From assembly GCA_947450745.1 (NCBI GenBank), contig CANFYD010000123.1, positions 1 to 9,087 of the forward strand: 9,087 nucleotides of DNA. The letters are read 5' to 3'. This DNA comes from Burkholderiales bacterium. Its GTDB lineage: Bacteria > Pseudomonadota > Gammaproteobacteria > Burkholderiales > Burkholderiaceae_C. The translations under genes and the position numbers were made by a program. Position 1 is the stretch's first letter, and each line of letters begins with the position of its first letter. Shown piece after piece: positions 1 to 6,702 of the stretch. The notes under the pieces are model-generated. The model worked only from the letters and a program-made list of their open reading frames with translations. It ran no database searches and had not been told where the DNA came from.

Positions 1-288
1 GACATCGTGCGCGCCCAGATGGAAGGCGGCATCGGCTTCGGCATCAATCTGGCCCTGCACGGCGGCATCACGTTGGCCGAAGGCGGCCACGTCGAACAAA
101 GCAATTTCCACGACTACCCGGTGTTGCGCCTGACCGAAATGCCCCGCAGCATTGAAGTCCACCTCGTCCCCTCCGCCCTGCCCCCGACCGGCGTCGGCGA
201 ACCCGGCAGCGTGCCAATTGCGGCGGCGGTGGCGAATGCGTTTGCGAGGTTGACAGGGAAGGCGGTGCGGGGCTTGCCGTTGGGGTGA
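1..288 (+). CDS. Molybdenum hydroxylase large subunit, C-terminal fragment (isoquinoline 1-oxidoreductase beta / aldehyde oxidase type)
   Basis: This is the last 95 residues of a molybdopterin-binding subunit of the xanthine oxidase family; the gene begins left of the window and is read in frame from base 1. The visible segment has the typical end of the Moco domain: QMEGGIGFG near its start, VEQSNFHDYPVLR around residues 31-43, and PTGVGEPG around 62-69. The Glu in GVGEPG is the active-site base that activates the Mo-bound water in this family. The HDYPVLR / EMP pattern is closest to the periplasmic isoquinoline 1-oxidoreductase beta (IorB-like) branch, which normally partners with a small 2Fe-2S subunit and hydroxylates N-heterocycles or aldehydes. 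The substrate cannot be told from this piece. It ends with TGA at 286-288; no terminator is evident after it. Confidence 0.88.
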   Translation, partial: DIVRAQMEGGIGFGINLALHGGITLAEGGHVEQSNFHDYPVLRLTEMPRSIEVHLVPSALPPTGVGEPGSVPIAAAVANAFARLTGKAVRGLPLG

Positions 289-381
289 GCGGACGGGCGG
301 CGCTGGCAACTGGGCTGGGCAATTTCGCCTGAGTTCACCTTGAGCGCGTCGCGGAAGGATCGCTTGCTTTGGGGGACGTCT

Positions 382-792
382 TTACGTCAAGGTGTGGGTC
401 GGCGATGCAGCGGTTGCGGTCATTCGCCCGAACTGGTGCAACTCACGCTGACTGCCACCAAGCGGTCGCTCGGCCTGCTGCGCCACGGGCGGCGAGAAGG
501 TTAACTGCACGGTTGGAGTTTCAGCACACCTTTTTTGGGCGTCGTCTGGCGGCAGTCCTTGACGCTTCGCCTCCAGTTGAGGGGTGTACGTGACCTGCTC
601 GAACACAACCGAAAAGTCTGACTTGCTTCGTCTACCTTGCCAAAGCTGAGCCTCTGGGTTCTGGTTCATGACGATGAGCGCGAGAATTTCCAAGCATGCG
701 AAGGCCGCGTCTGGACCTATGAATATGTCTGTGAGCGCCTCGGCCGGGTAGATATAGAGGGTCCTGGCCCTGTGTCGTGCATGCAGCGCCAC
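382..792 (-). CDS. Doubtful small ORF, unknown function
   Basis: This is an open frame of 136 codons starting with GTG, 11 bases after the stop of the nuclease-like gene at 804-1514 and on the same strand, so the two could be co-transcribed. I do not recognise it. The first half (around LYIYPAEALTDIFIGPDAAF) has protein-like composition; the last third, rich in Gln, Pro and Thr, looks less so. An AAGGAG sequence abuts the GTG, too close to be a good ribosome site, and an internal ATG at about codon 42 is an alternative start. It could be a degraded gene or a chance frame. A short inverted repeat (GACGT/ACGTC, 375-388) overlaps its stop codon but has no T-run. Confidence 0.25.
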   Translation of the reverse strand: MALHARHRARTLYIYPAEALTDIFIGPDAAFACLEILALIVMNQNPEAQLWQGRRSKSDFSVVFEQVTYTPQLEAKRQGLPPDDAQKRCAETPTVQLTFSPPVAQQAERPLGGSQRELHQFGRMTATAASPTHTLT

Positions 793-803
793 TCCTTACC
801 TGG

Positions 804-1514
804 CTACTTTGCCGACGCCTTCTTCGCCGACACCTTTTTGGTCAGCACCTTCTTCGCCGGCGCCTTCTTCGCCGGAGTCGGGGTGATCGCGCGCTCGGTC
901 AGGTCAATGCCGATGATCTTGATTTCTTCGACGCGGGGGTGCGCACCGGTCACCGACGCCCAGTGACCCTGGAGGGCCTCTATAAGCCCAGCGAAGTTGA
1001 CCCACTTCTTGTCCGGTAGCTGCCAGCGTTTCTGCACGCCACGCCAGACCAATAGGTAGATTCCACGGACGGATGCGTCGTCACGCAGGTAGTCGCCCGC
1101 GAGCTGATTTTCCAGTCGCTCGAAGAGCTCGGGGCCTGACCAGTTGTCGGCGATCTTCAGCTCCGTCGGCGCAGGGCCATTGAATGCAGTACAGGTCCAC
1201 CAGAGGTCAGGTCTCTTCGCATCGGGCAGCTCCAACTCCTGCGGAATCACGTATCGCCCGCGCGCACGGTCGTTGCACCACGCGCCAATCAGGTTTCGGA
1301 GAACGGTCTCTCGCTCGGCGTTGATCACCACGCTGGCAGTGCTGTCGTTGCCGTCCTCCAGGTGATGCTTGTAATCGAGCAAACGCAACACAGCCAGGTC
1401 GAATTGCTCGCGGTGGTTGGCCGGCATGCGCTCGTACTCGGTGTCGAATTGGCTGACCTGCGTGGCATTCCATCGCGGACGCTCGCTGTCCACCTCGGCC
1501 TTGGTCCGTTTCAT
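804..1514 (-). CDS. PD-(D/E)xK nuclease-like protein with Lys/Ala-rich tail, unknown role
   Basis: This is a 236-residue cytoplasmic protein with no signal peptide or membrane segment. Residues 102-103 (PD in RPDLWW) and 118-120 (ExK in PTELKIAD), followed by FERLENQL with Gln137 and the hydrophobic strand GIYLLVWRG (151-159), resemble the order of catalytic elements in restriction-endonuclease-like folds: Asp, then Glu-x-Lys, then a helix. I infer a DNA- or nucleic-acid-cleaving domain; I cannot name the family. I have seen similar segments at the C-termini of much longer proteins, so this may be a stand-alone version or the surviving 3' end of a longer gene. Residues 215-236 form a repeated (A/T)KK tail, likely DNA-binding. 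The ATG follows an in-frame TGA directly, so no longer N-terminus is possible in this frame; a weak GGAG lies about 11 bases upstream. It diverges from the monooxygenase operon. Confidence 0.7.
   Translation of the reverse strand: MKRTKAEVDSERPRWNATQVSQFDTEYERMPANHREQFDLAVLRLLDYKHHLEDGNDSTASVVINAERETVLRNLIGAWCNDRARGRYVIPQELELPDAKRPDLWWTCTAFNGPAPTELKIADNWSGPELFERLENQLAGDYLRDDASVRGIYLLVWRGVQKRWQLPDKKWVNFAGLIEALQGHWASVTGAHPRVEEIKIIGIDLTERAITPTPAKKAPAKKVLTKKVSAKKASAK
807..872 (-). repeat. 15-base tandem repeats encoding an (A/T)KKxx tail
   Basis: The end of the nuclease-like gene consists of four 5-residue units, AKKAP, AKKVL, TKKVS and AKKAS, plus a final AK. At DNA level they are near-identical 15-base units, visible on the plus strand as repeated gccttcttcgcc. 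Such Ala/Lys repeats occur in histone H1-like proteins and at the ends of many betaproteobacterial DNA-binding proteins, where they bind DNA without sequence preference. Copy number can change by slippage. Confidence 0.85.
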
Positions 1515-1573
1515 TCAAGCCGATGCTCCACACTGCGGCGAGCGCGGTGATGGAGTGATGGGGTGGCAGGCGT

Positions 1574-1590
1574 TCTCCGCTCTGCGGAGA
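1574..1590. promoter_or_regulatory. Inverted repeat in the divergent intergenic region
   Basis: TCTCCGC and GCGGAGA (7 bp, 3-base centre) form a perfect palindrome in the 166-base gap between the minus-strand nuclease-like gene and the plus-strand monooxygenase operon. A second overlapping pair, TGCGG/CCGCA, spans 1583-1599. It could be an operator for either gene or a transcript hairpin. I could not identify convincing -35/-10 pairs nearby. Confidence 0.3.
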
Positions 1591-1669
1591 GTTGACCGCA
1601 GACTAAGGTTGCCCGGCATCGACCCATAGAAAGATCGCGAGTGACGACGCCCATTTCGGGCGCACTGGC

Positions 1670-1674
1670 GGAGA
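1670..1674 (+). promoter_or_regulatory. Ribosome binding site of the Baeyer-Villiger monooxygenase
   Basis: GGAGA lies 6 bases before the ATG at 1681. It supports that start, which also places the FAD-binding Rossmann motif at the usual short distance (residue 17) from the N-terminus. Confidence 0.65.
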
Positions 1675-1680
1675 CAGCAG

Positions 1681-3162
1681 ATGGTGCGATCAGAAACAAC
1701 GACGACAGACCATCAGGTGGTCATCCTGGGTGCCGGCTTTTCGGGCCTGGGCATGGGCGTGTGCCTGAAGGCGCAAGGCCGACAAGATTTCGTGATTCTG
1801 GAAAAGGAAGCCCGTCTCGGCGGCACCTGGCGCGACAACAACTACCCTGGCTCGGCCTGCGATACCGAATCGCATCTGTACTACTTCTCCTTCGCGCCCA
1901 ACGCCTCGGCCAGCGAGGTCTATATCGGCCACGGCGAGATCCTGGCTTACGCGCAACGCTTGGTCGATGAAAACGACCTGGCGCGCCACATCCGCTACAA
2001 CACTGAAGTCGTGCGCGCGGATTGGGTGGACGCCGCATCGCATTGGTGCCTCACGCTGGCCGATGGCGCACAAGTGACAACGCGCGTTTTCATCGCCGCC
2101 TGGGGCCAGTTGAACCGCCCGCAGCGGCCCGACTTTCCGGGTAGCGACAGCTTCGCGGGTGTGGCCTTTCATTCAGCCGAGTGGCGACACGATGTGTCGC
2201 TGGTCGGCAAACGCGTGGCCTCGATCGGCAATGCCGCCAGTGCCATCCAATATGTGCCGCAAGTGGCCCAGCAAGCCGGGCATCTGGAGGTCTACCAGCG
2301 CAGCCCGAACTGGATCGTGCCGCGCAACAACAGGCCTTATGTGGCCCATGAGTTGATGGCCTTCGCCAAGCCGGCCACGCTGGAGGCCAACCGCCAACAC
2401 CTGTTCGACTGGCGAGAGGGTTCTTTTGAGCGCATGCGCGCCGGCAGCGCGCTGGCCCGCGAGCAGGAGCAGCTTGCGCAAGAGCATCTGGCAAACCAAG
2501 TCGCAGACCTTGCCTTGCGCGAACGGCTGACACCCACCTACCCGCTCGGCTGCAAGCGCATCCTGCGCTCCGATGATTACTACCCGGCACTGACCCGAAG
2601 CAATGTGTCCTTGGTGACGCAGGCCATCGAGCGCATCACGCCTGAAGGCATTGCCCGGGCTGACGGCTCGTTCAGCCCGCTGGACGTGATCATTTACGGC
2701 ACCGGCTTCGAGACACTGTCATTCCAAGGCCCCGTCGAAGTGCTCGGCCGCCAAGGTGCGTCGCTGCGCGACGACTGGCGCGGGGGCGCCCGAGCCTTCT
2801 TGGGCATGACCGTGACCGGCTATCCGAACTTCTTCATGCTCTACGGCCCCAACACCAACCTCGGCCACAACACGGTGCTGACCATGATCGAAGCGCAGAT
2901 CGGCTACGTCCTGCAGGCGCTGAACGCCTTGGATACCCTGGACGGCTCGGGCCGCGCTGCGCTGGACGTGCGTGCCGGGGTGATGAACGACTACAACGAC
3001 ACCGTGCAGGCCGAGTTCGCCGGTTCGGCCTGGGTCGGCGATTGTTCGAGCTGGTACAAAAATGCGGCCGGCCGAGTGGTCAACAACTGGTCTGGGACTG
3101 TCCGTGAGTACCGAGATTTGACCCGTCAGTTTGTCGTCGATCACTACGATGTTCAGCCTTGA
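1681..3162 (+). CDS. Type I Baeyer-Villiger monooxygenase (FAD/NADPH)
   Basis: This 493-residue flavoenzyme inserts one oxygen atom of O2 beside a ketone carbonyl to give an ester or lactone, using FAD and NADPH. Diagnostic elements are in order: the FAD Rossmann motif GAGFSG (17-22); GGTWRDNNYPGSACD (47-61), the second BVMO signature; the complete fingerprint FxGxxxHxxxW as F158, G160, H164, W168; a second Rossmann turn IGNAASA (182-188) for NADPH, with Ala at one usual Gly position; and GCKRILRSDDYY (290-301), where Arg293 aligns with the active-site Arg of characterised BVMOs. YGPNTNLGH lies at 388-396. Length is normal for the class. It resembles the 4-hydroxyacetophenone / EthA / MymA-like branch more than a substrate-defined enzyme, so the natural ketone is unknown. 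It is the first gene of the operon; its 3' end overlaps the hydrolase gene by 14 bases. Confidence 0.93.
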   Translation: MVRSETTTTDHQVVILGAGFSGLGMGVCLKAQGRQDFVILEKEARLGGTWRDNNYPGSACDTESHLYYFSFAPNASASEVYIGHGEILAYAQRLVDENDLARHIRYNTEVVRADWVDAASHWCLTLADGAQVTTRVFIAAWGQLNRPQRPDFPGSDSFAGVAFHSAEWRHDVSLVGKRVASIGNAASAIQYVPQVAQQAGHLEVYQRSPNWIVPRNNRPYVAHELMAFAKPATLEANRQHLFDWREGSFERMRAGSALAREQEQLAQEHLANQVADLALRERLTPTYPLGCKRILRSDDYYPALTRSNVSLVTQAIERITPEGIARADGSFSPLDVIIYGTGFETLSFQGPVEVLGRQGASLRDDWRGGARAFLGMTVTGYPNFFMLYGPNTNLGHNTVLTMIEAQIGYVLQALNALDTLDGSGRAALDVRAGVMNDYNDTVQAEFAGSAWVGDCSSWYKNAAGRVVNNWSGTVREYRDLTRQFVVDHYDVQP

Positions 3163-4090
3163 TCCTGCGGTGTTGGCCTTCATCGAAGCAGCCGAACACC
3201 AAGGCCGCATTCCCTTCGAGCATCAGACGCCAATCCAGGCGCGCAAGGCCTACCGCGCCAGCTGCGCCCTCACCGGCCCGCTGCCATGCGCTATGGCAGC
3301 GGTGCAAAACGGCCTGCTTGCCGGGACTCAAATCGCCTACCGGATGTTCAGGCCGAACGGGTCTGAGGTCTTGCCCGCCCTGGTTTATTTGCACGGTGGC
3401 GGCTGGGTCGTCGGCGACCTCGACACCCATGACGGCGTGTGCCGGCGCCTGGCGGTCGAGAGCGGCTGCGCGGTGCTGGCCATCGATTACAGGCTCGCGC
3501 CGGAGCATGAATTTCCGGCCGCCTTCGACGACGCATTGCTCGCCTGGCGCGCTATTGGCGAGCAGGCGCCCGCCTTGGGCCTGGACCCCACTCGACTGGG
3601 CTTGGCGGGTGACAGTGCCGGTGCCGCGCTGGTCGCCTCACTGGCGCTGGCCTGCCGAGGCAATGCTCAGCTGAAGCAGCCGCGCTGCCAGTTGTTGTTC
3701 TATCCGGTAACCGATCTGGCGGCCGACAGCGGCTCTTACGCCGAGCCGCTTGAGCGCGTCTTCCTGACGGCCAACACCATGCATTGGTTTCGGGCCCACT
3801 ACGCGCCCGATCCGGACAGCTGGAGTGACTGGCGCGCATCACCGCTTTGTGCCGAAGACCTGCAGGGCTTGCCGCCCAGTTGGGTATTGACCGTCGGCCA
3901 CGGTCCCCTGCGCGACGAGGGCATGGCCTATGCCTGGCGCTTGGCCGAAGCCGGCAATCTCGTCTGCCACTTGCACCTGCCCGACCAGATGCATGGGCTG
4001 CTGACCCAGAGCCGCGTGCTCCCCGCCGGTGACTCGGTTTTTGCCCAGGCGGCGGCGTTTGCACGCCAGCATTTGTTGCCGCGTCCATGA
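3149..4090 (+). CDS. Alpha/beta hydrolase, hormone-sensitive-lipase family esterase
   Basis: This 313-residue protein most likely hydrolyses the ester or lactone made by the preceding monooxygenase. It has the HSL-family oxyanion motif HGGGW (82-86), the nucleophile elbow GDSAG (154-158, Ser156), DYRLAPEH (113-120) and the catalytic His282 in MHG. The acid position is odd: the family pattern DPLRDEG reads GPLRDEG here, with Gly252 (codon GGT, 3902-3904) where the catalytic Asp normally sits; one base change (GAT to GGT) would explain it. Asp256, four residues on, is retained. I chose the ATG at 3149 because the family usually begins just before (x)LDPxVxAFL; a TTG at 3131 would add six residues. 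There is no strong Shine-Dalgarno site, so translation is probably coupled to the upstream gene. It overlaps the next gene by ATGA. Confidence 0.9.
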   Translation: MFSLDPAVLAFIEAAEHQGRIPFEHQTPIQARKAYRASCALTGPLPCAMAAVQNGLLAGTQIAYRMFRPNGSEVLPALVYLHGGGWVVGDLDTHDGVCRRLAVESGCAVLAIDYRLAPEHEFPAAFDDALLAWRAIGEQAPALGLDPTRLGLAGDSAGAALVASLALACRGNAQLKQPRCQLLFYPVTDLAADSGSYAEPLERVFLTANTMHWFRAHYAPDPDSWSDWRASPLCAEDLQGLPPSWVLTVGHGPLRDEGMAYAWRLAEAGNLVCHLHLPDQMHGLLTQSRVLPAGDSVFAQAAAFARQHLLPRP

Positions 4091-5274
4091 ATTACCCAAC
4101 CCCTCATCAGAAGACTGCGATGCCCTCATTTTCGTTTCAGACCGTGCCCCACCTCGTGATGGAGCGTGGCGTCAGCGCCCGCCTCGGCGCGCTGCTGGCG
4201 CAGCGCTTTCGTCCTGGCCGTGCCTGCGTGATCACCGACGCCTTCCTGGTCCGCAGCGGGCTGCTGACCCCGTCGCTACAGAGCCTGCGCTCGGCCGGCT
4301 TCGAGGTGCAAGTCATTGACGACGTACAGGCCGACCCGCCCGACCATGTGGTTGAGGCGGTGACAGCGCGGGCGCGCGAGTTCGGTGCCGAGTTGGTGAT
4401 CGGCCTCGGAGGCGGCTCGTCCATGGACGTGGCAAAGCTGGTTGCCGTGCTGCTCGCAGGCCGACAGCCGCTGGCCGAGATGTACGGGCTCGACAAAGTG
4501 CAGGGCGAACGAGTGCAGCTGGTCCAGGTGCCAACGACGGCGGGCACGGGCTCAGAAGTGACGGCAGTGGCTATTGTCACCACCGGTACCACCACCAAGA
4601 GTGGCATCGTCGCGCGCCAGCTTTATGCCGATATGGCCGTGCTCGACGCCACTCTGACCGTCGGCTTGCCTGCGGCCATCACGGCAGCGACCGGTATCGA
4701 TGCGATGGTGCATGCCATCGAGGCTTACACCAGCCTGCATCTGAAGAACCCCGTGTCCGACCAGTTGGCGATTTCAGCCTTGCGACTGCTCTCCGGCCAT
4801 CTGCTGCGGGTCTGCGCGGACGGGCAAGATGTGGACGCACGCGAGGCCATGTTGCTCGGCGCGATGCAGGCCGGCCAGGCCTTCGCCAACGCACCGGTGG
4901 CGGCGGTCCATGCGCTGGCGTATCCGCTCGGCGGCCGTTTCCACCTGCCCCATGGCCTCAGCAATGCACTGGTGCTCGCACCGGTCTTGCGCTTCAACGT
5001 CGAAGCCGCAGCGCCGCTCTATGCGCAGCTCGCGCAAGTGCTGTTGCCGCACGCAGTCGGCAGCGAATCCGACAAGGCGACTGCCTTCATCGCCCATCTC
5101 GAATCGCTGCTGGCGGCCACACACCTGCCGCTGCGCCTGCGCGACCACGGCATTGGCAGCAACGATCTGCCGATGCTGGCCGCCGACGCGATGCTCCAAA
5201 CCCGCTTATTGAACAACAACCCCCGCGAGCTTGGCCTCGCTGATGCGCTCGCGATCTACCAAAGTGCTTTGTAG
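4087..5274 (+). CDS. Iron-containing (group III) alcohol dehydrogenase
   Basis: This 395-residue NAD(P)-dependent dehydrogenase interconverts an alcohol with an aldehyde or ketone. The N-terminal dinucleotide domain has GLGGGSSMD (106-114) and PTTAGTGSEVT (149-159). The all-helical domain carries the four metal ligands of the family: Asp205 and His209 in GIDAMVHAIEAY, His275 in AVHALAYPLGG, and His289 in LPHGLSNA. The ligand set argues against maleylacetate reductase, a relative that lacks the metal site. The ATG at 4087 overlaps the hydrolase stop as ATGA, implying coupled translation; ATG 4120, with AGAAG upstream and next to the conserved FSFQTVP start, is a real alternative (384 residues). 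In the operon it could oxidise the alcohol released by ester hydrolysis, or make the ketone used by the monooxygenase. Confidence 0.92.
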   Translation: MNYPTPHQKTAMPSFSFQTVPHLVMERGVSARLGALLAQRFRPGRACVITDAFLVRSGLLTPSLQSLRSAGFEVQVIDDVQADPPDHVVEAVTARAREFGAELVIGLGGGSSMDVAKLVAVLLAGRQPLAEMYGLDKVQGERVQLVQVPTTAGTGSEVTAVAIVTTGTTTKSGIVARQLYADMAVLDATLTVGLPAAITAATGIDAMVHAIEAYTSLHLKNPVSDQLAISALRLLSGHLLRVCADGQDVDAREAMLLGAMQAGQAFANAPVAAVHALAYPLGGRFHLPHGLSNALVLAPVLRFNVEAAAPLYAQLAQVLLPHAVGSESDKATAFIAHLESLLAATHLPLRLRDHGIGSNDLPMLAADAMLQTRLLNNNPRELGLADALAIYQSAL

Positions 5275-5625
5275 GCATGAGCTCGACCGCGCCCCTCGCC
5301 CAGTCTCCTCGCAGCCTGCCGTCGACTTCATTTCGAATCGCGGTACCACCCCCACCGTCTGGCTGCGGGAGTCGTTCCGCGATGGCGCTCGGGTTTGCAA
5401 GCGCGTGCTCGCTAACAGCGAGCCTCCGAATAGGGAGTGTTCGGAAAATTCAATGCGCTGAAGTTGTGCCCTCCTGGGGGAAAATTTCAGGACAGAGCGC
5501 CACAGGCTTTTTAAACGCTAAAGCAGTCATCACCCGTGTTGGCCCGCCCGATGATTCAAGAACGCCACGTGTCTGGGCTTGGTGTAGTTCGCCGGCGCCA
5601 TGAAATAGCTCCCTCGACTTTCCGA
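5275..5625. other. Intergenic stretch without a recognisable gene
   Basis: No supported gene lies between the dehydrogenase and the fic remnant. Open frames here overlap each other and lack ribosome sites and recognisable motifs. A perfect 7-bp hairpin (GCTCGCT/AGCGAGC, 5407-5423, 3-base loop) might end the operon transcript, but no T-run follows it. Base composition changes from the even GC-rich coding pattern to a mixed one, with an A/T-richer patch around 5440-5530, as expected of old inserted or decaying DNA. Confidence 0.5.
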
Positions 5626-6619
5626 TCACGGCCTAAGCCGCGAAGTTCCGAAAGCAGATTCTCGGCCGGCCTCCAACGCTTGAATCCGCGCAACGCCAGC
5701 AGCAAGATCTCTTCGGCTGAAGGAACTACGGCCACAGCCGGTCGGCGAAGTTGATGCTGCGCCGATGGGGCACCAACCAGGCAGATTCTCGTAGTTGCGG
5801 GTCGAGCGGCCGGCACCCGCCCGCGCGAGCGAGCCGAGGGTTTCCATTTCAATCAGTTCGCGCGATGCGGTGGCTCGCGAAGTGGCCGTGATGCTCTCGT
5901 ACTTCTTGGTGCTCATGCCGCCCTCGAACCCGTTCGGTCCGGCATCAAAGAGCAGGTTCATGGCCTTGCGTTGTCGCTCGGTCAGGTCCCTGTGGCTGTG
6001 ATCCATCCAGAACCGAGCCTTGGCCAGCGTGTCGTCAATCGTCTTGGATGTCTCCTCACACGAGACCTGGCCCTGCTGGACGAACCAGTGCACCCAGTCG
6101 GGCAGTGCACACGCTCGCGCTCAAGCCGACCGCTGACGATTTGCATGGCCTCTGCGTGCTCCCTGTAGCCGCCGACCCGAATCTTCGTCATTCCGGAGTA
6201 GCCGGTCGGGAACAGTGCGGCCTGCCAAGCATGCAAGCGCTCGTGGGTCATCTCGTCGGCGCAGCGCGTCACCGCATCGTCCATGCTTTCCAGCAGGCCT
6301 TCGACATGGCGAGGGGCGCTCGGGCCATCCTGCTTGCCCATGCCCATGCCCATGCTAATGCCCAGGCGCCGCGCGACTGAACTGCGCACGGCGGCCAAGT
6401 CCAGGCGGTCACTCTCGATGGCGGCTGTGGCTACTGCCTCTTGACTCCAAGCCTCGGCCGCCAATTCCAATCTCTGCTCAAACCCCAGGGCAGCGAGCTT
6501 GCCCTCGACCATGCCCTGGGCACGTCGGGCGCAGGAAAGAGCCACGCCGACCAGACCGGGTCATAGTAAAAAGCGGGCCAGCGCTCCTGCTGCCAGATGT
6601 AGTTCGATGCCGCTGTCAT
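5626..6619 (-). pseudogene. Broken fic gene (DUF4172-type Fic protein with winged-helix C-terminus), catalytic core deleted
   Basis: Intact relatives (about 370 residues) have an N-terminal DUF4172 domain, the Fic core with HPFxDGNGR, which transfers AMP to target proteins, and a C-terminal winged helix. Three pieces remain here. From ATG 6619, SNYIWQQERWPAFYYDP gives the usual start. After a one-base loss near 6558-6560 the reading moves to a second frame, GLVGVALSCARRAQGM..., through LHAWQAALFPTG and MQIVSGRLERERVH. Around 6105 it jumps, with another frame change, to LPDWVHWF...AKARFW, LTERQRKAMNLL and a winged-helix segment (YESITATSRATASREL) ending GRSTRNYENLPGW. Roughly 100 residues including the whole HPFxDGNGR motif are missing at the jump, so no AMP transfer is possible. 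The tail past LPGW to the TGA at 5626 looks unlike the family. The last piece could still yield a DNA-binding fragment if started from GTG 6093. Confidence 0.85.
6336..6353 (-). repeat. Triplicated hexanucleotide inside the fic remnant
   Basis: Three tandem copies of GCCCAT (plus strand) encode an (MG)n run, MGMGMG, in the second fic fragment. It lies in the loop before the conserved RHVEG segment, where relatives show variable length. It looks like slippage expansion, consistent with relaxed selection. Confidence 0.7.
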
Positions 6620-6659
6620 GGGTTGAGAGGATGCGAAAGATGAGGCGATTGACGAGCCT

Positions 6660-6702
6660 ATTCGACTCTTTTCATGAGTCGAATATTGAGTCGAATCGAC
6701 TC
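6660..6702 (-). promoter_or_regulatory. Cluster of four 9-base boxes upstream of fic (likely operator)
   Basis: The box GAGTCGAAT occurs at 6676-6684 and 6688-6696; its exact reverse complement ATTCGACTC occurs at 6660-6668, and a one-mismatch copy, AATCGACTC, at 6694-6702, overlapping the previous box. The first two boxes form a perfect 9-bp inverted repeat with a 7-base centre. The cluster begins 41 bases upstream of the fic ATG at 6619, where a repressor would block the promoter. Since the Fic remnant ends in a winged helix, autoregulation is a reasonable inference, but the binding protein is not proven by sequence. Confidence 0.6.

Noticed and set aside
637..1019. Plus-strand open frames with Phe/Ala-rich and Leu/Arg-rich repeats
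   Set aside because: The apparent repeats are the antisense reading of the Lys/Ala tail of the nuclease-like gene.
5407..5423. Hairpin GCTCGCT/AGCGAGC as operon terminator
   Set aside because: The stem is perfect but no T-run follows on either strand, so it was not called as an intrinsic terminator.
5277..5603. 108-codon plus-strand open frame starting just after the alcohol dehydrogenase
   Set aside because: Composition is unlike a protein (Ser/Pro-rich, no motif), no ribosome site, and it overlaps another open frame on the same strand.
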